From the NCBI GenBank assembly GCA_965112735.1, contig OZ218956.1:3844001-3908000 (forward strand): a stretch of DNA of 64,000 nucleotides, written 5' to 3'. This DNA is from Phaeosaccion multiseriatum. Lineage: Eukaryota > Ochrophyta, other classes. Both the position numbers and the translations under genes were made by a program. The stretch's first letter is position 1. Each line of letters starts with the position of its first letter. Below, in pieces: positions 55,307 to 64,000 of this stretch. Below the pieces are notes generated by a model that saw nothing but the letters and a program-made list of their open reading frames with translations, was not told the DNA's origin and searched no databases.

Positions 55307-58090
55307 TTACTTAATCTCATCCCAGCCCTCCGCACTCCGCACCAGAAAGTCTGCATCCATGAGCGGCGCATTTCGAATGGCGTACTGCAGCTTGGCCCTG
55401 CACACCTCCTTACTCGAGTAGCGCGGCAAGGCCAGACTAAAGAAGCACGTCTGCGCAACAGGCAGGTAGTCGTCTGCCACATTACCCCCACTCCCATCTT
55501 CCTTCTGCCCCTTCTCTCCGCCCTTTCCCAAGGGGTTGGTGAGCTTGAAGTTCATGGTGAAGTCAGCGGCGCAGGTGGGGAGCCGGCTGCGGCCGGAGCA
55601 GAAGTTGACGAAGCGGCCCTTGTCGTCGGCGCTCATTTCTCGCAGCACCTCCCACAGGAACTGCACGTGTGGCTCGGAGGGGGACACTCCGTCCTCGTAC
55701 TCCGTGACTGGATGTGCATGGAGAGGGGTCACAAATGGCGGGGGGGAGCGGGGGCAGAGGCAGACAGAAGCAGAGACTTGAGACTTGAGGTTCCCTCTCC
55801 TTTCCACTGACTCGTGCACTTCCCGCCTTACCTTTCTGCAGCAGGTCCACATCCACGTCGATCTGTCCGCAGAAGAGTGCCTCGGCCTCCTCCGGCGTGA
55901 AGAGCGCCAGCAGCTCCACGGGCAGCGCCTGCGCCAGGCCCGAGTACAGCGCCTCGAGGCACCAGTTGCCGCCCGCCAGCCGCAGGTTGCGGACGGCGGG
56001 CACGAGAGACCCCGGGGGCTCCCGATGGAGCCGCCTGCCATGGGATTGGATGGTATGGGACAGGGAGAGGAGAGGAGAGGAGAGGAGAGGGGACAGCACA
56101 AGGGCAGTGAGGGAAAGGGGTCCTACTTCATGCCTTGAAACCATTGCTAAGCTAAGCTAACACACTAACCCACCAACCAAAAGCAAGTAAGGGGCAGGCC
56201 GCACAGTGGAGGGAGAGACAAGCACACAGATGAACTCACCCTCGGATCTCCGCCGCAGCCCGTGCGATGTCCGCATCCGCCGCGCTCTGCTCCTCCTCCA
56301 CCACATCCTCGAGAAGCTCGCGGGCCTCCTCCGCCTCCATGCGCCCCTTCTCCACGTCCGCGAGGCCCCTGTACAGCGCCGAGTCCACATCGTCTAACGC
56401 CCCGCCCTCGAGAGGCAGGCCCACCAGAGCTCGCCACGTCAGGCCCAGGGGCAGGGACAGGGGCACGTGTATCTTGTGCCTCCCCGCCACACCCAGCAAG
56501 CGGCCGAGGTGCCACAGCAAGAGGCGGCGCTGCTGCAAGCCCTCCTCCTCATCCCTGAGCTGCGGCGCGAAGACGAGTCTGTCCTGATTGCGGCCCGAAC
56601 GGTTCTTCCCGTTGGGACAGGGCAGCAGCAGCTCCAACAGCCCCGCCGGCTCCTCCGCCACCGCCGTCCCGAACACCGCTCTGTAGGGCCCTCCATGGTC
56701 GTCCACTCCCTCCCCCCTGAACTTGACGTAGAAGGCGCGCGCCTGCCCGGCGTCCTGCATGTGCACGAAGGACCTGCGCAGGCTGGCAGAGTCCAGCCCC
56801 GCGAGTTGGTGATACAACTGTCCGAACAGGCTGGCCTGCAGCTTGCCCTGGAAGGCCATGCCCTCCCCCTCGAGTGCCGCTGCCCGAGCCTTCATGCGGT
56901 TCAGCTCCACCTCGGGCAGAGCCTCGGGCCTCTCGTACTCGTCGGCGTTGGGGGCGGTGGCGGTGGTGGTCTCACGCAGCAGCAAGGCCCAATGCCGGGT
57001 CTTGGTCTGTGTGAGGAGCAGCCCCCGCAGAGAGGAAAGGGCCGCGCCCACCGACGAGAGCACCCCCAGAGGCACCGCAAGCTGCCCCAGCCCCAGGTGC
57101 ACGGCCCTCACGTCCGCGGAGGTGAGCGTGAGCGGCGACTCGGAAGCTCTCGCCAGGTCCACAGCGGGCAGGGCCATGGCCACGCTCCGGTTGAGCTCGA
57201 GCAGCAGCTGCAGACGGGCCGAGAGGGTCTGGCGAGAGAAGCCCGCCAGGGATGGCCATGACTGCGCGCCCCTGTGCAGCTCATCCTCCCCGATGTGCGC
57301 CACCCCTCCGGGCTCCCCCTTCCTGTTGCTGAGCGTGTTGGCGAGCCCCACAAGGGCCTCGTCAAGCGCCTGAGCGTCCTGACACCAGCCCGTGTCGCTA
57401 AAGAGCCGCTCCCAGTCCGCCTCGGAGGACGAGCGCAGCGGCGAGGAGGGCAAGGGGGGCAAGGAGGAGGTTGATGCCCCATATGCCTCTGCTGATGCCC
57501 CATATGCCTCTGCTGATGCCGAGGTCGAGAGGGGGGCCTCCACGCTGCTCCCACTCTCCTTGCTCTGCCCCTCCGTGTCCTTCTCCCCCTCCTCCTTGAC
57601 ATCCTCCTTGGGCCCCTCCTTGCTGTACTCCTTCAGCACCACCTGCGCGCTGTGCAGCGCCACCTCGAGGCTCTGCAGGGTCCAGTACCACGCCGCCTCG
57701 GAGTCCTCGCCTTGGCCCTGGCCGCCCTTGTGCCCCTCCTGCACCCACCAAACCATGCCCTTCCTGGTCCCGATGATGCGGCCCGACCCGTACGGCGTGG
57801 TGATGGGGTGTCCAACCTGCACCGCCGCGAAGGGCGCACACACCCGCCCCGCCACCTCTGTGAGCTTCTCCTGACTCACGTCCACGAGCACCTCGAGCCC
57901 CGCCCGACTGAGGAAGGGCTTGCTGTTGCTGCGCCTCCCCCTTCCCTCGAGGGCGGCCCTGGCCCTCCGCTTGACGGCTCTGCTGCAGTGGCGAGGCAGT
58001 CCGTCCAGGCCCAGGGCTTGGCAGCGCTTGGCGTGTTGAAGAGTCACCATCGCCTCCAGCATGTCGGCCTGATGTCATGACACGCACACA

Positions 58091-58121
<31 letters not shown>

Positions 58122-61100
58122 GCGCGCACAAGTCAAGACGACAGTGGGAGATTCAGGAGGAAGGAGGTAGGGGGCGCAACGTAGAGAAACACACGCGCAG
58201 GGGTCAGGGGTCAGGACGTGTATAGATACATGGGGTCAGGACATGGTCAGGACATAGGGGTCAGAGGGTCCAGGGGGTCCCAAGGAGAGCAAGCACCCCC
58301 CTTACCATGGCCCATGGCCGGCATGCTCCAAACAGTGCTGACTCAATCTTGATATCTGCATCAGTCTCTGCCCCTTTTCTTTGTATCTGCCTCAATCTCC
58401 TATCTCTCCCTCTCCCTCTCCCTCTCTTCCACTCTCTCTCTCTCTCTGCCCTACTCACTCACCATCTTGGCAGCGTGATGCCTCCCCCTCTGACTGAGCC
58501 ATCTCCCCCCATCCACGCTCATCTGATCGCCCGAGCTCTTCATTCCGAAGCACGGGTACAATGCCGCACCCAAAGAGGAAGTGCCCTCACGAGCCATACG
58601 CCTGCACGTAGAGGGATGGGACAGAGGGACAGAGCAGATGAGTCAAGAGGGAGAGAGAAGGACAGCAGGCAGTGCAGGCAGTTGGCTTCAATTCGAGACA
58701 CAGAAAACAAATCGCTGTACTCTCCCTCCTACGCGAACAAAAAGAAAGACCACCACAACTGGCGAGCACGTCCCCTACCTGAGGTGGTGATACGCGATGC
58801 CGAGCGGCGCCACGACGTGCCTGCCCACGCTAAAGTCCTCCCCGTCCAGGAGGAAGCTCAGCGTACCCCGGTCCATGTCCAGCAGCACGCCGACTCGGTC
58901 ACCCCCCTTGTAGTAGGCACCGTACATGGTTTCGCTGCCGTATGCCTGGCAGGCTCGGTAGTTCAAAAAGCCGTGGCCGCTCCAGCTGACGAAAGAGAGA
59001 AGGTAGAGAGGGGAGGAGAGGGAGAGGAAGATGAAGAAGAAGAAGAATTTAGAGTGCGCGAAGAACAGGGAGAGAGATAAGTCTAGTCCTGAGACGCCCT
59101 AGACAGAAGTAGTCGCGAACGACAACACGATGCTAAGAGAGGCAACACCAGATACACACAAGATACACACCGTTTATCCACCCTATACCCTGCCCATAAC
59201 ACATACGCCCTCACACGCTCTCACACGCCCTCACCTGCCCAGGGGGACGGCCCTCCCCTCTCTCGGCTTGGGGCTGACTCCGATGAACATGCTGCCCCAG
59301 TTGCACTGGTCCACGCGCACCTCCCAGTAGTGCACGCCCGACTTGAACCCGCGACTGCCGAGCACCATGGTGCGAGTCCCCCCGCTGCGACACGTGGCAG
59401 TGGCTAAGTCTGCGCTGAGGCGGATGCCGGGCCCTGCGTGCCTGCGGTTCATGAGGAAGAAGCACGAGGAGCAGGCCTCGAAGGTGCCCTTGACCGTCAC
59501 CTCCACAGCAGCGGCCTCCTCCTGCGCCTCCTGCGCCTCCTGCCGTCGCTCCATCTGCTGCCGCTTGCTCCTCCTGCTCCTCACCGCCGCCCTCCTCAAG
59601 GCCTCTGCCTGTCTGCTGCCATCCTCCTCTTCGGCGGGGCTCACGACCCTCCTCACGATGTGGTCCTTCTCCGAGATCCACCCCACGCAGTCCTCGGGCG
59701 CCGCAACCCTCAGCCGCATGGTGCCATCCTCCAGTCTCAGTCGCTCGCTCACAGACACGACGGTCCCGTTCGGAGCACCACCTCGCTCGGCCCCATCCAG
59801 CTCCGCGGTCTCACGCACCATGGCCCCTCCCGGGCACACGATCCTGTACTGGAGCGGCCTCTGCGGGCAGGGCACGTGCCTGAGCACCTCCACCACTTCC
59901 TCCTCCGCGCCGCCCCTGAGCCGTTGACTGATCCAGCCCAGGGGGGTGAGCAGCCGTGGAATGCCATCCGGAGTGAGCACGCGGGCCGTGGCGATGGTCT
60001 CTGTGCCCTTCGCCATATTGCCCACCACCTGTCACGACAAGTCAGTAAAATATCAGTCCGGGGCATTAGTCACAAGTTCGTGATATCAAAAGATCAGATA
60101 AGACAAGTTTTACCTCGGAGGCGTCTATGTCCACGCCGTCGCGGATGGTGGCGCCCTTGGAGAAGAGCACTCGGAAGGTCCAGTAAGGGGGGGTGGGCGA
60201 GGCGGAAGTAGAAGTAGAGGAAGGCTCCGCTGCAGCGCTGCCGGCGTCCTGCTCCTCGCCCTTCTTGACATCTTTCACCTCCTTGCCCTCCTTGCCCTCC
60301 TTGCCCTCCTCCTCCTCCTCTTTCCCGTCGCCGAGCCCCGTCTTGGACTCCGCCACGTCATCGCCGCCGCCCTGCTGCTGCTCCTCCTCCTTTCGCTGCT
60401 GCTGTATCACCAACTGCTCCTGTTTTGCCGCGAGGCGCCTGTACTTCTTCCTGCGGCTCCTCAGGCGGGCCGAGACATTCCCCCCCGTCAGGGGGCCACC
60501 TCCGCTGCCATCCTTCAAAGAAGCGGGGACATCACCCCCCTTCCTTGCGCCCTTGACGCCCTCTCCCTCCGCCTTGGGACTCGCACCACTCGCACCACTC
60601 GCACCAATGGATGCAGCGCCACTCTCTTGGCCCTCGACCTCTCCCTCCTCCCCCTTCGCCGGTGCGTCGGCAGCGGGGCTCACCCCGCCCTTAGCCTTGG
60701 CCTTGGCGTCTTTGCTCCGCCCTGCCCGCCCTGCCACCGCTGCCGCCTGCTTCTTTCGCCACTCCGTAAGGAGCGGCTCTGCCTCCTCGGGCGTGGCCTG
60801 CCTTGTCTTGTTGCCCTTGCTGAACATCCACACTTCCGCAGCGAGCTCCACCTCGTCGTCCTCCACCTCCCCTCCCTTCCTGCCGCTGTCCGCCTCCCCC
60901 TCTCCGCCCCCCTTTCTCCTCCCCGCGTCGTCTCCCCCCAGTCCGCAGATGCGCCTCCCCTGCTGGCCGCCCTTGCCGCTCCTATCCCCCCTGTCGCGGT
61001 CCTTCTTCTTCCTCTGCGGTATGAGGCGGTGGCCCTCCTTGGCCCCTTGCCCCCCCCGCCCTCCTCCCTCCTCCTCCTCCTCCTTGCCACTGCCGCTGTC

Positions 61101-64000
61101 TTTGGCCGTCTTGTTGGTCTCGTTGTGTACCAAGTCTACCCACAGATGCAATCCCTCCTGCAAGTCGTCCTCCCAGCGGCCTCTGAAGTACCCGAAAGGC
61201 TTGCTGAACTTGAGTGTGCCCTCCCCCCTCCTCCTCCCCTCTGTCCACTCTCCCTCGAAGCTGATGCGCTTCTGTGGGTCGTCTTTGCGGTACCTGCGTG
61301 TGCCTCTCCCCTCCTTGAGCCCGAGCAGCAGCACAGAGTCCCCGAGAGACGTTAGAAGCGTACAGGGGCGAATGCCCGCACCCCCTCCATCCCCTCGACC
61401 CGCCCCCATGCCCTCCACGCTGAGCGGCTTGCCAATCTCGACGTTGTTGCGCAGGAACTGCACAGTCTTGACGCTTGCGTCCATGTCGAGTTCCACGCCC
61501 ACCACATCTCCATCGCCGAAGCCCCCCCCCCCCGTGGGAGAGGAGGAGGGAATGCCCTTGCTGTGCTCGTCGTGACCGAGCTGCAGGGAGGGAGGCGCCT
61601 TGGTGGTGGACATGGCGCTGCCCATATTGCTGCTGCTGCCGGTGCTGATGCTCCGCTCCACCAAGAGCTGCGGAGGCCGTCCACCTGCCTCTCCTTCCCC
61701 ACCCCCCTCTCCCGAACCCCCCGAGGAAGCAGACCCTGGGGGCACAAGCCCGGCGGGTGCTTGCACTTCAGGCTTGCCCTCGGCTCTGTCGCTGAGCACC
61801 TCGTCGCACACGCCCACGCTCGTCCCTCCGCCGCAGCTCAGCACCCGCCACTCCCACAGCCACTTGCCACTCGTGTATCCGAATGGCTGCTTCGTGACGC
61901 CTCCTGCCTTCTCCCCCCCCTTCTCCTCTCCCTCCCCCTCGCCCCCTCCCTTCTCCTCCTCCTCCTCTTCCTCCTCTGGGCTCTGCATGCTCTGCTGCAG
62001 GACCTCGACAGTGACGAGAGCTGGACCCTCTCCACCACTCGCCCCCGCCTCAGAGCCGGAGCCACTGCACCCACCAAAGCCACAGCCCACGCTGTCCGCC
62101 GACAAGCTCACGAAGCGGCAGTTGGGGCCGTTGAGGCGCACGGGAGACACGAAACCGCTCAGCCCCAGGGGGGAGGGGCAGGCGGTTTCCAGCACGCCGT
62201 CTTGCTGCAACTGCTGGAGTTCATGCAGTTGCTGCAACTGCTGAATCTGCTGCAGCTGGAGCAGCTCCTGCACCTTGGCTCGCAGCTCGTTCCGCTTCTC
62301 CCTCTCCTCCAACCTCATGCTCCTCTCCTCTCTCCCACCCCCGCCGCTGACCTCCGTCTCCCCCAGCCCACCGGTAGAGCTGCTGCTGGTGTAGCACCAA
62401 CTGCTGGAGATATCCGCGGCCACGCACCGCCGCGTCAGCCGGACCACGTCAATGCGCATTTGATTGGCGCTGCGATTCGCGCTGGAGCCCAACTTGTCCA
62501 TGAGGGGCAGCTTATGCCTCACTTCCCACTCGCCCTTGAGGCTACCGTCCTCTCCCATAGGTCCGAACTCCCCAGTGAGACGAATGCCCTCCACCCAGCC
62601 CAGCGTGCCGGGGCAGCCCTGCACAAGCTGCCCCACCGTGGCTTGGAGTCTCTGCACGTCGGACTCTGTCTGTGAGGTGAGTGTGGAGGTGAGGCCCTTC
62701 CTCGTCACCTCACCGCTGATGAGGGCGATGGCGGCCTCCTCCGGCCACTCAATGCACCCCTCCACGGCGTTCCCTAACCCCGTCCGACGGTACCTGAGGG
62801 TGAAGGCCTGCGTGCTGCTCCTCACCCAGAAGCCCTGCCCCCCCTGCACAGGGTCGCGGTGAAAGCGGCCGGTGAGCTCCACCACCTCCTGCTCCTCCTC
62901 CTCCTCCTGCCCCTCCCGCTCCGCCTGCTTGGCCTGCCGCTCCTGCTCCTTCTGATCCTTCTGCATCCGTCCCACCCCGGACGTGTGAGCCCCCGGCTCG
63001 AAGCCCACCGCCGTGAGCAGCTCCCATCTCGCCACGTTCTTGAGCAGAGGCACGGGCGAGTCGACAGCGTCCATGTCGGCCCACTCGCAGCCCTTGGCGG
63101 CGCAGGTGGGGTGTGCGAGGGTCCAGTCCTCGACTGCCCGATTGTCGAGCGTCCACAGCCCTACGAGGCCGGTCACGCCCCCCACGGCGAGGAGAGCGTC
63201 CCTGCGCAGCTCCGGCCCGGTCTTGGCCTGGCGCCAGTAGCGCACCTGAGGAGAGAGGCATAAAGGAACAAAGACATGTTGTAGAGGCCGTTAGAAGCGG
63301 CGCGGGGAAGGCCAGATAGAGAGACAGTGGTGCAAGAGAAGACAAGGGGCAGGCAGCAATACAGGCCTTGTGAGTATGAAAGGCGGCTAGTACGCCGCTT
63401 CCCTTCCCTCCCGCCCGCTGCCACCCCCTCACTCACTCACTAACTCACTCCCTCCCTCCCTCCCTCCCTCCTCCCCTCCCTCCCTCTCGCCCTCACCTGC
63501 GCCAGACTGCCGGTGAAGCTGCCCGGGATGGGCACTTGCGCAGCGGTGATGTTGCCTTCCGACAGCCCCAACCCGCTCTCCGCAGCCGCCACCGACAGAG
63601 CCCTCGAGGGGTCGAGGCCGAAGCTGCCGAGGGGCAGACACACATGAGCGGGCACGCTGCCCACCTCCACCCCGTCGGCGAAGAGCGTGACCTTGTACTC
63701 CGGGGTACGCGTGGCCACAAAGGCGAGGTGCACCCAGCGGTCGGTGGGGCACACGTAGTCGAAGGCGCGGTCCTTCTCCCCGGGCATGCCCACAGACACG
63801 CATAGCGCCTCGGGATGCACGAGGCCGTTGTCGTTGTCCTTGTCCTTGTCCTCATCGCCTTCAAAGCTCGCTCCGCTGAAGAGTCTCCCCCCTGCTCTGA
63901 GCTTGATGTGCCCAGAGGGGGAGCTCGCCAGGTACTCAGCAGGGACGCTATCACCTCCAAACTCCACAGACTGCTTCACCAGAGGGACAGTCACTGTCCT
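55307..64000 (-). CDS. HECT-domain E3 ubiquitin ligase with LamG-like and SPRY domains, 5' end off the window
   Basis: HECT ligases take ubiquitin onto a catalytic Cys before passing it to substrate. Exons: 63497-64000 (open to the edge), 60114-63245, 59235-60028, 58779-58985, about 58463-58601, 58306-58355, 56240-58068, 55832-56034, 55307-55707. Domains in order: a LamG/jelly-roll domain (DRWVHLAFVATRTPEYKV), a first SPRY-like region (GKWLWEWRVLSCGGGTSVGV; VGVELDMDASVKTVQFLRN), a second SPRY across exons 59235-58463 (GVHYWEVRVDQCNWGSMFIG; RVGVLLDMDRGTLSFLLDG), then HECT. HECT motifs: FRGEGVDDHGGPYRAVF, HLGRLLGVAGRHKIHVPLSL, VELLALFTPEEAEALFCG, and LPVAQTCFFSLALPRYSSKE with the catalytic Cys. 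The HECT plus SPRY plan recalls HERC1-type ligases; no RCC1 repeats are visible in this part. Long Glu/Lys/Gly insertions enlarge exon 60114-63245. The junction near 58460/58355 is uncertain by a few bases. Confidence 0.88.
56803..56822 (+). repeat. Dispersed element inside the HECT domain exon
   Basis: Exact 12-mer at 56805-56816; the gene reads its complement as Gln-Leu-Tyr-His-Gln-Leu just before the conserved HECT start. Confidence 0.75.
58080..58130. repeat. (CA)n(CG)n alternating tract
   Basis: About 50 bp of strictly alternating purine-pyrimidine, CA units then CG units, in the intron upstream of the largest HECT exon; a classic Z-DNA-prone composition. Confidence 0.9.
60398..60420 (-). 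repeat. Dispersed element in the HECT gene, CAG context
   Basis: Exact complement at 60403-60414; reads Glu-Gln-Leu-Val-Ile-Gln-Gln-Gln in the gene frame. Confidence 0.85.

Noticed and set aside
58775-58800. GGTGGTGATACGCG as another copy of the dispersed element
   Set aside because: Only partial match, and the residues (Tyr-His-His) lie in a conserved SPRY strand, so chance is likely.

Overview
The window is nuclear DNA from a GC-rich eukaryote. Genes are split by GT-AG introns, they encode eukaryote-only proteins (DENN-domain protein, CLPTM1, P4-ATPase flippase, prefoldin 6, WDR59, HECT ligase, a SKA1-like protein), and the sequence is loaded with microsatellites. A phytoene synthase whose N-terminus looks like a signal peptide followed by a Phe-containing motif points to an alga with a secondary (red-derived) plastid. 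An ochrophyte stramenopile is my best guess; a chromerid or haptophyte is not excluded. I worked out splice sites by hand, and reading phase closes across nearly all of them.

Layout. 1-5443 (-): DENND4-like Rab GEF, 3' end off the left edge. 6142-8265 (-): single-exon CLPTM1. 8780-15280: a cluster of one ankyrin/pseudokinase family, made of a decayed relic, a near-complete copy A broken in its linker, and a 5' fragment. 16163-17895 (-): SKA1-like kinetochore protein. 18287-29909 (-): 21-exon P4-ATPase whose introns hold very long tetranucleotide arrays. 30157-31404 (+): coiled-coil protein ending in a CaaX box. 32625-33884 (-): PLP-dependent serine/threonine dehydratase. 34099-35429 (+): EMAPII/AIMP1-type tRNA-binding protein. 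35644-38248 (-): phytoene synthase. 38478-39139 (+): prefoldin subunit 6. 39708-49954 (+): a 2,533-residue WDR59. 50237-54865 (-): intact ankyrin/pseudokinase copy B. 55307-64000 (-): HECT E3 ligase with LamG and SPRY domains, 5' end off the right edge.

The genes do not form a pathway. Three pairs are divergently transcribed from gaps of about 210-250 bp (flippase/CaaX protein, dehydratase/tRNA-binding protein, phytoene synthase/prefoldin). Copies A and B of the ankyrin/pseudokinase gene form a 4.6-4.9 kb inverted repeat around a 35.5 kb segment.

The most unusual signals are two short dispersed sequences. The first (core GTTGGTGATACA, often inside CAG runs) occurs ten times exactly and many more times in variant form, on both strands, in exons in several frames, in introns and past a stop codon, so it behaves as a DNA- or RNA-level element rather than a protein motif. 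The second (CATCCACTGCCATC) recurs in introns of at least four genes, mostly in the transcript-sense direction shortly before the 3' splice site, as expected of an intron-borne repeat family or a splicing element.
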